Of a DNA stretch of 64,000 bases, positions 1 to 7,913 are shown piece by piece. Numbering within the stretch: the stretch's first letter is position 1; each line of letters starts with the position of its first letter. The stretch comes from Pantoea agglomerans (lineage in GTDB: Bacteria > Pseudomonadota > Gammaproteobacteria > Enterobacterales > Enterobacteriaceae). A program made the position numbers and the translations under genes. The notes under the pieces were generated by a model. That model ran no database searches. It saw only the letters and a list, made by a program, of their open reading frames with translations, and was not told the DNA's origin. Location of the stretch: positions 1,612,001-1,676,000 of the forward strand of contig NZ_CP090207.1 in the NCBI RefSeq assembly GCF_021397715.1. The letters run 5' to 3'.

Positions 1-192
1 TAAAGCCACCCCGTGGGCAATCTGACATCGGGCCGGATGTGTCGGGATACGGAAAACTGGCTAAGCCTGTCAGGGATAAGCGAATAGCAAATCTGGAGCA
101 ACCAGACCCGCGAAGGGGAGGTACATATACTATTCGATAAAAAACGCTGGATCGTCACCAAGTCATTGGTGCCTTCCCATTTGTATACTCAT

Positions 193-2073
193 TTATTGTG
201 CAGGGTCCGCTATAAAAGGGAACAAACCGTAACGGCCATGATGCGGATTCTTGCCAAACATAAGAGACTGCTCACGCTTCATGATTGCATCAGGCGGGTC
301 GGTGTTCTCAACAACGATGACTTGGGTGTCCTCAGGCAGCGCTTCAAGGTACGCGTAAAACTGATCTTTAAGGTCAGTACCGGTCAAATCATATTCTGTT
401 CCATCTGGCTCTCTGTATGCCAGCAATGGAGAATCGAGTACAACGAATCCCGTGTGTGGTGTGTGGCGCTCACGGCAGAAAGCAAGCAGCCCGAGGGTGA
501 AAGCTGCATGCGTAATGGCGCGAAGGCCCTTACCAAAAGCACTACGCGACTTTCCAGCAATTACAAGATCTCGAGACTTGGAATCGAAGTACACATCCCC
601 AACCTCTGGGAAGTGCCAACCAGTCAATATGCCTTCAACAGTCTTAGCAAAACTATGGGCTACAGTGCTTGAGAGATCTGCGTTAGCAACCCCCCCAGCC
701 TTCTCGTCTTCAGTGCCCTTTTCAAGATCAGCCCGACGGCGTTCCATGTCTTGAACAGTGGCATAGAGTGCCAACGCTTCGCGTACCTCGGCCCGCTTGT
801 CGGCAAAGTCTGAATAGGACTTGCGAAGGGTCGAGAGCTTGGGAGCGAGGAATTCTTCAACTGACTCCGAAATCGACTCCAGTTCTCGAACAACAGTGGG
901 TATTCTGCGATCAAAGTTGGCGCCTTCGCGCTCAAGGCTTTGGACGGTAGCTACAAGTTCCGTGCGCAAAACTTCGATCTTGGCAATCTCCACACGTGCA
1001 GCCTGAACGACGGCATCAGTATCTCCATTACACCCAGTATCGGGGGGATGATGATCGGGGGCCGCTCCGCAAAGAGGACAATGCCCGGCACTCAGTACGC
1101 TAAAGAGCGTCCCGCCTTCTTCAATGGCACGTAGCCTTTCAATATCGGACAAGTAGTGTCTATCAAGCAGCCTGAATCGCTCAAGCATCGCACTTACCTG
1201 TGCACGTCGCTCTCGGCTTTCTTCCAGTTTTTTGCGTAATTCTCGTCGCTTCCCGGCAGCCTCCTGAAACTCATCTTCGGTGGTGTTTACCTGGGCCGCC
1301 TGTTGACGAAGTGAGGTGTTGATCTTCTCTAGCTGCTCCTCGAGTTCCTTCGGACTCTTTGTCAACTCCTTGAGCCGGTCACCATAGTCTTCAAGAAGCT
1401 GATCGAGAAGACGCAATTGTGCCTTGCGCGATAACTCTTCCGGCTCACTCTTATTACTGGTGGCGACCAATGCGGAGTCGTCTGCTCCGGTTAAAAGTAA
1501 CTTGAATGTGGCTAAGTTCGGCGTGTTGGCGGTGGGATTGCCATCAATAAGCGGTGAGCTTTGTTGTGTAATCTCCGTCTCATCGACGATCATCAAACGC
1601 GCAATGTTGCGAAAGCTTAAGCTGAGGGTTTCGTTCCGGGAGTTTTTGCGAACACGCTTGCCACCAAGGCTACATAGATCCAGCAAGAATGATGAAAGGT
1701 TCGTATTGTTCTTATCGCTGTGTTTTTCGTCAAGCTGCGTATACGGAATTTCGTTTGTTGGTGGCGCCTGGTGCAAGTCTTCGTAGAGCCGAAAACCACC
1801 GCCATCTATGCTGCGCCAGAGTGTAAATGACTTCCCATCAAGGGTTTCAAGCCCCAATAGAACAAGGTCGTAGCCAACGCGCTCAGGGATATCACGCAGA
1901 GGCGGCTTTCCACCGAGCATGAAGTCGATGGCTTCGACAATGAAAGATTTTCCAGTGTTTGATGCGCCGTAAATGACATTGAGGCCAGCACCGAAGGTCA
2001 CTGTAGCGGGTGGCTTTTGTGGCCCAAAAAAACCGAGAAAGCGCAAGCGTAAGCCGGGAGTTACTGCCGTCAT
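193..2073 (-). CDS. SMC/Rad50-like ABC ATPase of an ABC-three-component-type system (DUF3732-like)
   Basis: A 626-residue P-loop ATPase. The N-terminus carries a Walker A motif GASNTGKS at residues 36-43. Two charged, coiled-coil-like stretches (about 215-300 and 370-450) flank a CPLC zinc-hook-like motif at 332-335. The C-terminal half holds a Walker B/D-loop-like region (VVLDSP, then VVENTDPP). This is the layout of a short SMC/Rad50-type ATPase, and it resembles DUF3732 proteins that partner ABC-3C middle components. The ATG overlaps the stop of the upstream gene by 4 nt, so it is the last gene of a translationally coupled four-gene operon. Family knowledge suggests an ATP-driven nucleic-acid sensor in a conflict system; the defence role is inferred. 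The assignment to SMC-like ATPases is firm and the exact subfamily is less so. Confidence 0.85.
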   Translation of the reverse strand: MTAVTPGLRLRFLGFFGPQKPPATVTFGAGLNVIYGASNTGKSFIVEAIDFMLGGKPPLRDIPERVGYDLVLLGLETLDGKSFTLWRSIDGGGFRLYEDLHQAPPTNEIPYTQLDEKHSDKNNTNLSSFLLDLCSLGGKRVRKNSRNETLSLSFRNIARLMIVDETEITQQSSPLIDGNPTANTPNLATFKLLLTGADDSALVATSNKSEPEELSRKAQLRLLDQLLEDYGDRLKELTKSPKELEEQLEKINTSLRQQAAQVNTTEDEFQEAAGKRRELRKKLEESRERRAQVSAMLERFRLLDRHYLSDIERLRAIEEGGTLFSVLSAGHCPLCGAAPDHHPPDTGCNGDTDAVVQAARVEIAKIEVLRTELVATVQSLEREGANFDRRIPTVVRELESISESVEEFLAPKLSTLRKSYSDFADKRAEVREALALYATVQDMERRRADLEKGTEDEKAGGVANADLSSTVAHSFAKTVEGILTGWHFPEVGDVYFDSKSRDLVIAGKSRSAFGKGLRAITHAAFTLGLLAFCRERHTPHTGFVVLDSPLLAYREPDGTEYDLTGTDLKDQFYAYLEALPEDTQVIVVENTDPPDAIMKREQSLMFGKNPHHGRYGLFPFIADPAQ

Positions 2074-2564
2074 GCATCACCTCCTAAGCTTTGCTCAATG
2101 CTCTGAAACTGTTCGACCCATTTATCGAAGAAACGGCGCATCATGGCTTTGAACTGTTCATCCGTCAGATCACCAATGGTTTCGACAAGCCATACAGCGC
2201 GATCCTTCAGTGACAGCAAATAGTTGGAAGATACTGATGACAGGAACGTTGCAGCATTTTCACCCGCGCCGTACTTGATTCCCTCGGATGTGACTTCGCG
2301 CTCAACTAGGTCACGGGTCATCATCAGAAGCAGTGATTGCTCAACTAACTTGCGGCGCACGAGCAATTCAGCAGAGCGCATTGGCGTCGGTGGGTGCAAA
2401 TTGTCTGGTCCACCAATATCGCCCGTGTGAACAAGAAGGTAGTCAAAGGCCACAAGCCGCTGGAGGTCGTAGGTTTGCGGATAGGCAGCACCCAGAATCG
2501 AGACCGCACGGATACCTGCCTCAAGTGGGCTATTGAAGGTAATTGGCTTATGTTCTTGGCTCAT
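2070..2564 (-). CDS. ABC-three-component system middle component (MC2-like)
   Basis: A 164-residue, mostly alpha-helical protein with no catalytic motif that I can see. It has the look of the ABC-3C middle component 2 family: an N-terminal helical segment containing LVAFDYLLVHTGDIGG, then a long helical bundle. I chose the ATG that forms an ATGA overlap with the upstream stop; an in-frame ATG lies four codons earlier. Its own stop overlaps the ATPase start in the same way. Middle components are thought to couple the ATPase to the effector. The family call rests on overall resemblance and on its position between an SMC-like ATPase and a nuclease-like effector. Confidence 0.7.
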   Translation of the reverse strand: MSQEHKPITFNSPLEAGIRAVSILGAAYPQTYDLQRLVAFDYLLVHTGDIGGPDNLHPPTPMRSAELLVRRKLVEQSLLLMMTRDLVEREVTSEGIKYGAGENAATFLSSVSSNYLLSLKDRAVWLVETIGDLTDEQFKAMMRRFFDKWVEQFQSIEQSLGGDA

Positions 2565-3649
2565 GATCGTGTCCACCGAAGGCGCTCTTCGTTCACAAGT
2601 TGGTGGCAGATTCCGTCTCTATCCTTGGGGTTAGTACAAATGATGAGGGCGTTTGCCGTAATTTGCATGTCGCGGGCAGCCTTGGTGACAGCGCAGACCT
2701 TTTCGTAACCGTCAGCATGGTTCCCGTCGTGTGTATCAATAACGCCATCATGAATATCATCCAGCAAAGCTTCGAACGTGCCTGGCGGGACACTATCACG
2801 TGCGAAGACGCGCAGTGACTCAGCCTCATAGAACGCTTCGCGCTGGCGACGGAAATGATCCTTGAGTTTCGTCACGGGCAAGGCCGAAGGGTCAGTCACT
2901 ATTGTTCCTGTGTGTTCGCTGTATGCGCCGAACAACTGCGTCACATAGCGACTCTCGGTGGCGGCAACTTCTTGGGGCGGCTTTTCAGATGCAGGCCGCG
3001 TTGGTAGTCCACCACCAAAGCGCGCTGTGTGAACCGGCGTGGCTCTGTGATCGTCAACAAGCTGAAGCGCAGTCTTGGCGTCGAAGATGGTAAAATCGAA
3101 TGAGTCTACATAGGCACGGAGCTTCGCGTCGAGTAACACTTCTTGTGTGCTAGTGATTGCATCTTTCACATGCTTATCCCAGTTAGCTAACAATTCCTCA
3201 CGCAACTTCGTGCCATTCGAAAATAGGCGGCTAAGCGACGTACCAGCACCTCGTGGCGAAACAAAGTAGTAGCGACGAGGGACCGTATATTCACCTTTGT
3301 ACGAGTACCAGATGATCTTCCCGAACTCAACCCAAACATCACTAGGCCTGATGGCATTGCCGTAGTGCTTGCATTGGAAATTGTCCCAAACCCCCAGCAG
3401 GCGTTCATCGCCAACGAACCCGGCGACATCAATACCCATATCGCCAGCACCAGAGAAACGCAGGACGTGTTCATACTTCGTCGTGAGGCAGTAATAAGCC
3501 CATTCCTCGACGAATCCCTCCCACTCGTCTGGTGAGTAGGTCAGTAGCCTTTGCTGCGGTGGAATAATGGGGCCGTTCGCCACCTGAGCTGCCGTAACAG
3601 CGGTTGCTGGGCTCGGCGGCTTATTGATGTCCATCCAACTCGCCGTCAT
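2561..3649 (-). CDS. ABC-3C-type effector with N-terminal PD-(D/E)XK nuclease-like domain
   Basis: A 362-residue protein. Its N-terminal part has a restriction-endonuclease-fold signature: acidic residues at 46-49 (WEGFVEEW), GDMGIDVAGF around 69-78 with the Asp of GID at 74, then NFQCK at about 90-94, matching the Q/E-x-K part of Mrr-like nucleases. The C-terminal part is helical and resembles the C-terminal domain of ABC-3C effectors that contacts the middle component. The start is the ATG overlapping the upstream stop by 4 nt. Cleavage of foreign nucleic acid by this protein, licensed by the ATPase, is an inference from the fold and the neighbours. Confidence 0.72.
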   Translation of the reverse strand: MTASWMDINKPPSPATAVTAAQVANGPIIPPQQRLLTYSPDEWEGFVEEWAYYCLTTKYEHVLRFSGAGDMGIDVAGFVGDERLLGVWDNFQCKHYGNAIRPSDVWVEFGKIIWYSYKGEYTVPRRYYFVSPRGAGTSLSRLFSNGTKLREELLANWDKHVKDAITSTQEVLLDAKLRAYVDSFDFTIFDAKTALQLVDDHRATPVHTARFGGGLPTRPASEKPPQEVAATESRYVTQLFGAYSEHTGTIVTDPSALPVTKLKDHFRRQREAFYEAESLRVFARDSVPPGTFEALLDDIHDGVIDTHDGNHADGYEKVCAVTKAARDMQITANALIICTNPKDRDGICHQLVNEERLRWTRS

Positions 3650-4641
3650 AACGCACCTTGTGCTTGGCTATCGTGTGGGCAGAAGTACGGGTTTTTGTGT
3701 ATCTGCGCAGCCTGGACTTTCTTTGTGAAGAACTCTGAAAGGTCGGCTTGCTGCTCAAGCAGACGGACGATCTCATGAAGCGTCGATAGGACTACAACTT
3801 TGTGTTGCAGAAATTCACGTGCCGTAAGAATGGCTGGTTCTGTATAGTCACTGGCAGAAATGAAGATACCTCGAACCTCGGCACGCGACATGAGGCGAAC
3901 AAGATGCTCTGAAATCTCAGGCTTACCCACTGGATTGCGATACCACTTCATTTCAACGAAATACAGAACACCACCGAGTTCAATGATCCCATCAATCTGC
4001 TCTACGATCCCTTCACCAGTCTCACCAACCAAATGAAAGGATTTACGAATGAGAACACCGTAGGCTTGAAAAAGATTGTTGAGAGCCGTCTCCAGCAATT
4101 TTCCGCGTTCGTGTGCAGTTGCAGTAGTGCCAAACAATATATATAAACCCTGCTTGGCATTCTCGATTCTCTCAGTACGATCACGTTTTTCTGCTGCGAT
4201 TCGCTGTGACTCAGTGAGGCGAATTTGCCGTTCTTCTTCGCGGGCATTGTTCATGCGTGTGAAAGCGTCTTTTTGGTTGACGACTTCGCGGATACTGGCG
4301 ACTAGACCCTTGGCCTTAAGTTGGTCTGCGGCCCAGCACGAATCAAAGTTCGCAAAGTCCACCACGCGCCGCAGTACCTCGCGCCGTTCACGGACAGCGT
4401 GTTCCCCCTTCGCGTTGAGGCGTTCAAGCACCGTGCGAACCATCTGGTACTTGTTGACGTCCTTTGGTTCAGCCCTCAAGTGAGCTGCAATGTCATAAGT
4501 TATGTTGTAAGGTACTCCTGCGCCCCGGAAGAAAATAAGCACATCCTGTTTCGAGCGATTGAGCAACGGCACAACATCCACCAGGAGGTTGAACAACTCC
4601 GGTGGATAGTGGAATATGATGTCTGAGGGTTCATCAGTCAT
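3646..4641 (-). CDS. Restriction-endonuclease-like protein (Mrr_cat-type), first gene of the conflict operon
   Basis: A 331-residue protein. A charged coiled-coil-like linker (about 125-165, rich in Glu and Arg) separates a helical N-terminal half from a C-terminal PD-(D/E)XK core. The core shows Glu184 (GKLLETALNNLF), Asp217 (QIDGIIELGG) and the E-x-K pair Glu230/Lys232 (YFVEMKW), the expected Asp-x(12)-Glu-x-Lys spacing, so the catalytic set looks intact. It begins 3 nt after the end of the broken HigA-type reading frame and its stop overlaps the next ATG. Two nuclease-like proteins in one operon is notable. It may be a second effector or a DNA-binding partner; I cannot say which. Confidence 0.75.
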   Translation of the reverse strand: MTDEPSDIIFHYPPELFNLLVDVVPLLNRSKQDVLIFFRGAGVPYNITYDIAAHLRAEPKDVNKYQMVRTVLERLNAKGEHAVRERREVLRRVVDFANFDSCWAADQLKAKGLVASIREVVNQKDAFTRMNNAREEERQIRLTESQRIAAEKRDRTERIENAKQGLYILFGTTATAHERGKLLETALNNLFQAYGVLIRKSFHLVGETGEGIVEQIDGIIELGGVLYFVEMKWYRNPVGKPEISEHLVRLMSRAEVRGIFISASDYTEPAILTAREFLQHKVVVLSTLHEIVRLLEQQADLSEFFTKKVQAAQIHKNPYFCPHDSQAQGAL

Positions 4642-4644
4642 GCG

Positions 4645-5037
4645 CTACTTCCCCCTCCAAATACACTCATCAATGTAAGCAATGGATTTGTTCCCTTTCG
4701 TCATAAAGCTTCCCTGTTCAGGCTTCATATGCTTGTTAATCTTATAACCGTAAACCGTTGGGCCAGTAAGGAGCGATCTGATAGCCATTCCTGATTCAGC
4801 TTCGACAAGCTCCAAATCGTACAGTGCCTACAAGTGCATTCAGAACTGCGGGTAATCGCTGAACCAATGAACAAGCCGTAGTGCTGAGTCGCTGGTAATA
4901 CCGCGTTTGCCGTTGATGATCTGGGTGATCCTATTGGCTGGGACGTCAATTTGGCGCGCTAGCTCAATTGGTAACATACCAACAGCTTCAAGCCGTTGGG
5001 TGAGAACTTCACTTGGATGATGGGCTGCTGCGGTCAT
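4645..5037 (-). pseudogene. HigA-family antitoxin-like regulator interrupted by two in-frame stop codons
   Basis: Translation from the ATG at 5037 gives a typical HigA-type helix-turn-helix: HPSEVLTQRLEAVGMLPIE, then a recognition-helix region ANRITQIINGKRGIT, then LRLVHWF. The frame then meets TGA where the family usually has Trp, and four codons later TAG where Gln is usual. After these stops the same frame continues with ALYDLELVEAESG, which again fits HigA, and runs open to 4645, just ahead of the nuclease-like gene. Both stops are one-base changes from the expected codons. I see no HigB-type toxin upstream. In an intact relative this protein would probably repress the operon. It is called a pseudogene, but a truncated 65-residue HTH protein could still be made. 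Confidence 0.75.
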
Positions 5038-5101
5038 ATTGCGCCACAAAATGGAAAGGCTATCACACAAACGGTAAGGTTTTTGAGGATGTTCGTCAAT
5101 C

Positions 5102-5129
5102 GTACAAAATTGAGTTTAATTATGTACAA
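5102..5129 (-). promoter_or_regulatory. Candidate operator ahead of the HigA-like gene and conflict operon
   Basis: Two GTACAA hexamers (TTGTAC on the coding strand) start at 5102 and 5124, exactly 22 nt apart, in an AT-rich stretch 65-90 nt upstream of the HigA-like ATG. Two helical turns is the spacing expected for a dimeric HTH regulator, so autoregulation by the HigA-like protein is plausible. This is an inference from spacing only. Confidence 0.35.
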
Positions 5130-5441
5130 TAAAAGTGAGCTGCTCATACATTAGGCTCTCCAGAGCGTAAGGAACACGCTGTTACGGAGAATTCGACATA
5201 GATTACAGCAAAAAGGGGCCGAAGCTCCCTGCGATTACAACAACTCTCGTTCGGCGAAGGACCCCGTGACCTTACCACCGAAGTAAAGTGATCCAATGTA
5301 TGCACTTAAACCATTGCCAATCCTTTTTTAAGCTGCACCCTAATTACCCACACTAGCGACCCTAACGCCGCACCGGCGACCAGCGTATACCCGCTGGAGC
5401 GGTCAGGCTCCGCAAAAACGAAATTTTCTCTAACCTAAACA
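5130..5441. other. Intergenic stretch with no gene recognised
   Basis: This DNA separates the minus-strand conflict operon from the plus-strand ArdC remnant. No open frame with a family resemblance, no clear terminator and no tRNA was found. Its end, just before the ArdC-like frame opens, contains several stops in that frame, so the true ArdC start has probably been lost here. Confidence 0.5.
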
Positions 5442-6270
5442 GTTAATTATCAGACCATCACCGACAACATCATTGCAGCGCTTGAGGTCGGTCTAAAACC
5501 GTGGCCCTGCCCTTGGCAACGAGTGCAGGGCATGTATGGGTTGCCTTCTAGCTTTGCAACCGGTATCGCGTATAGCGGAATGAATATCATGCTGTTTTGG
5601 TATAGCGCGTCAAAACAGGGTTTCAGCGATTCACGCTGGATGACCTACAAACAGGCGCAGACAGTAGGCAGGCTGGTTCGTAAAGGGACAGCCATTTTTA
5701 TACGACCTCAGAGAAATAAATCTAAGACGGTGACATAGAACGGATCCCGTTACTAAAAACCTTCAATTTGTTTAATATTCAACAAATTGATGGCCTTTCA
5801 CAGACAACTGAAAAATTTAGCCCGGAAGCAACCTTTGACCCGTTTCCTGAGGTTTAAAAGCTGTTCCGAAAAAACGGTGCAAACATCATTAAGAAAGGAC
5901 AAAACGCTTTTCAGACCATCAACTAAGGAGAGTATTACCTTTTTTCTGATGTCGTTAATTTCTATGCTGCTGCACTGCATGCACTGCATGAGCGGGTTCA
6001 CCGGACTGGGGCAAAAGCCGCCTGAATCGTGAAATGAAAGGGAAGTTTGGCAGTGCGAGTCAGGCTTTTGAGGAGTTGATCGCCGAGCCGGGAAGCGCGT
6101 ACCTGATGGCGGATCGGGGAATCGCTGGAGAGGTGCAGCATGAAAGCGATATTGCTTCCTGGCTGAAAGCACTGAAGAATGACAAGCGCTATATCTTCAA
6201 GGCCGCGAGTGCAGCGTCCAAAGCGCATTATTATTCGATGGGTAAATGTTTCGGTGAGATATTTAATAAC
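5442..6270 (+). pseudogene. Degraded ArdC-type antirestriction protein
   Basis: ArdC-like sequence can be followed across several frames. An N-terminal ssDNA-binding-like part runs from about 5442 (YQTITDNIIAALEVGLKPW, then SRWMTYKQAQ and VRKGTAIF). A frameshift near 5735 is followed by IPLLKTFNLFNIQQIDGL. Then comes LFRKNGANIIKKGQNAF, followed by stops. The metalloprotease-like region reads VVNFYAAALHALHERVHRTG, where HERVH replaces the usual HELTH zinc motif. The C-terminus resumes in another frame from 6034 (MKGKFGSASQAFEELIAE, then ADRGIAGE and IASWLKALKNDKR). At least two frameshifts and several stops make it non-functional. ArdC proteins are carried by plasmids and integrative elements, so this marks a past mobile element at the tRNA. 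Confidence 0.85.
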
Positions 6271-6280
6271 TACACGCGCA

Positions 6281-6312
6281 AAAAGCCCGCTCAGGTTTCC
6301 CTGAGCGGGCTT
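6281..6312 (-). terminator. Intrinsic terminator of tRNA-Asn copy 1
   Basis: A GC-rich inverted repeat (AAGCCCGCTCAGG, a short TTTC loop region, CCTGAGCGGGCTT) lies just past the 3' end of the tRNA and is followed by T residues in the minus-strand direction. The same hairpin follows the other two tRNA-Asn copies. Confidence 0.85.
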
Positions 6313-6320
6313 CTCAAATT

Positions 6321-6396
6321 TGGCTCCTCTGACTGGACTCGAACCAGTGACATACGGATTAACAGTCCGCCGTTCTACCGACTGAACTACAGAGGA
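6321..6396 (-). tRNA. tRNA-Asn (GTT), copy 1
   Basis: A 76-nt cloverleaf including an encoded CCA. It starts TCCTCTGTAG on the minus strand, has the anticodon loop ACTGTTAATC (anticodon GTT) and the T-loop GGTTCGAGTCC, and ends TCAGAGGAGCCA. Its sequence appears identical to the copies at 32796 and 36849. The 3' end faces the degraded element on the left, the usual geometry for integration into a tRNA 3' end. Confidence 0.97.
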
Positions 6397-6414
6397 ATTG
6401 TTGGAACGGGGCGC

Positions 6415-6443
6415 ATAGTAACGGCCTGTCCGGGCCATGTCAA
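6415..6443 (-). promoter_or_regulatory. Sigma-70 promoter of tRNA-Asn copy 1
   Basis: On the minus strand a TTGACA -35 box (6438-6443) and a TACTAT -10 box (6415-6420) are separated by 17 nt. A GC-rich discriminator (GCGCCCC) follows, as is typical of stable-RNA promoters. The third tRNA-Asn copy has the same arrangement. Confidence 0.8.
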
Positions 6444-6688
6444 AGCTCTTTTTCACAAAATCGCCCGACTGCTGAAATAGTCGCCACTCCCGCCTGATGC
6501 CCCACAAAAAATGCCCGCTTTTCGCCCGTTCCGCCCAGCGGAGTTAAAAATCGCTGGCGGCAAAAAATGAGGTATTTATGAGGTGTTTTGCCGCAGTGAT
6601 CCCCTTGTCAGGCGGCGTAATCAGTGGTTTTACCGGATAGTTTTCCACCATCGTCACATTTATTTCATTCTGGCTTTGTAAACGGCAT

Positions 6689-6710
6689 AAATGAAATTTA
6701 GATTTCATTT
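6689..6710. promoter_or_regulatory. Palindromic operator upstream of the Gfo/Idh gene
   Basis: A perfect inverted repeat, AAATGAAAT - ttag - ATTTCATTT (arms 6689-6697 and 6702-6710), lies 30 nt before the ATG of the oxidoreductase gene, where a repressor would block transcription or initiation. The regulator is not identifiable from this window. Confidence 0.5.
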
Positions 6711-6739
6711 CAACCTTGAGATGCGCCTATGGAGTTGAA

Positions 6740-7861
6740 ATGAACAAAGTCAGAATCGGCATGATTGGCAGTGGGTATATTGGTCGCTGTCACGCCATTG
6801 CTTATGCCCAGGCCCCCACCGTTTTTGCGCTGAAAGGCGAGATCGTGCGGGAGATGCTGGCGGAAGTGAACCCGGAGCTGGCGGCCCGCCAGGCCGCGAC
6901 CTTTGGCTTTGCCCGATCGACCGGCGACTGGCGCGAGCTGGTGCGCGATCCGGCTATTGATGTGGTCGACATCTGCGCCCCTAATTTCCTGCATAAAGAG
7001 ATGGCGCTGGAGGCGATCCGCCACGGAAAGCACGTCTACTCCGAAAAGCCGCTGTCGCTGAGCGTGGCCGATGCCGAAGAGATGGTGGCCGCCGCCACGG
7101 CCGCTGGCGTCAAAACCCTGGTCGGTTTCAACTACATGAAAAACCCCACCAGCCAGCTGGCGAGAGAGATCATCGCCAATGGCGAGATCGGTGAGGTGGT
7201 GCATTTCTACGGCACCCACAACGAAGATTATCTGGCAAAACCGGAGACGCCGCTCGACTGGCACTGCCAGAAAGCGCTGGCCGGTCTGGGCGCGCTCGGC
7301 GATCTGGCGGCGCATATCGTCAATATGGCGCACTATCTGGTGGGGGATATCGCCGAGGTCAGTGGCGACATGATGACGGTGATCACTTCACGTCCGGACC
7401 CAAAAGATCTCAGCCGCCAGCTGCCGGTGGAAAACGAAGATCAGGCCAGTGCGCTGCTGCGTTTCAACAGTGGGGCGCATGGCGTGATTGAAACCTCCCG
7501 CATCGCCTGTGGTGCCAAGATGGGGCTGACCTATGTGGTGACCGGCACCAAAGGCACGCTGCGCTATACCCAGGAGCGCATGGCGGAGCTGGAACTCTAC
7601 ATTCACGATGAGCCGGCTGGCCGTCAGGGCTTTAAAACGCTGCTGACCGGCCCGGCGCACCCCGATTATGCCAACTTTTGCGTCTCGGCCGGACATGGCA
7701 TCGGCTTTAACGATCAGAAGACGGTTGAGATCCGCGATTTGATTAACGGCATCGCAGCGGGCGATCGTATGTGGCCCGATTTTGCGGAAGGATTACAGGT
7801 GCAGAAGGTGCTGGAGGCGATTGCGCTTTCTGCGCGGGAGCGCCGCTGGATGACGGTGTAG
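6740..7861 (+). CDS. Gfo/Idh/MocA family NAD(P)-dependent oxidoreductase
   Basis: A 373-residue oxidoreductase. The N-terminal Rossmann fold begins VRIGMIGSGYIGRCHAIAY with a GxGxxG-type motif. The family EKP signature (HVYSEKPLSL) lies near residue 108, and the C-terminal alpha/beta domain includes GALGDLAAHIVNMAHYL with the His expected near the sugar-binding site. Members oxidise or epimerise sugars, inositols and related polyols with NAD(P). I chose the ATG at 6740 because GGAG lies at the correct distance; a TTG eight codons upstream has no such site. The gene stands alone, ends at a shared terminator, and is preceded by a palindromic operator. The substrate cannot be told. Confidence 0.88.
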   Translation: MNKVRIGMIGSGYIGRCHAIAYAQAPTVFALKGEIVREMLAEVNPELAARQAATFGFARSTGDWRELVRDPAIDVVDICAPNFLHKEMALEAIRHGKHVYSEKPLSLSVADAEEMVAAATAAGVKTLVGFNYMKNPTSQLAREIIANGEIGEVVHFYGTHNEDYLAKPETPLDWHCQKALAGLGALGDLAAHIVNMAHYLVGDIAEVSGDMMTVITSRPDPKDLSRQLPVENEDQASALLRFNSGAHGVIETSRIACGAKMGLTYVVTGTKGTLRYTQERMAELELYIHDEPAGRQGFKTLLTGPAHPDYANFCVSAGHGIGFNDQKTVEIRDLINGIAAGDRMWPDFAEGLQVQKVLEAIALSARERRWMTV

Positions 7862-7884
7862 GGCGAGCGACGGAAAACGCAGCA

Positions 7885-7908
7885 GACGGGAAGCCAGAGC
7901 TTCCCGTC
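7885..7908. terminator. Bidirectional terminator between convergent genes
   Basis: A perfect 10-bp stem, GACGGGAAGC - caga - GCTTCCCGTC, lies in the 52-nt gap between the stop of the oxidoreductase (+) and the stop of the glycosyltransferase (-). Its position suggests it ends transcripts from both sides, although neither side has a long T tract. Confidence 0.6.
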
Positions 7909-7913
7909 CGGTA

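Noticed and set aside
166..1134. Plus-strand frames over the SMC-like ATPase gene
   Set aside because: They are antisense shadows of a well-supported minus-strand gene and lack any domain.
6034..6480. 148-codon frame ending beyond tRNA-Asn copy 1
   Set aside because: Its first part is the C-terminal remnant of ArdC and the rest is accidental reading through the terminator and the antisense of the tRNA.
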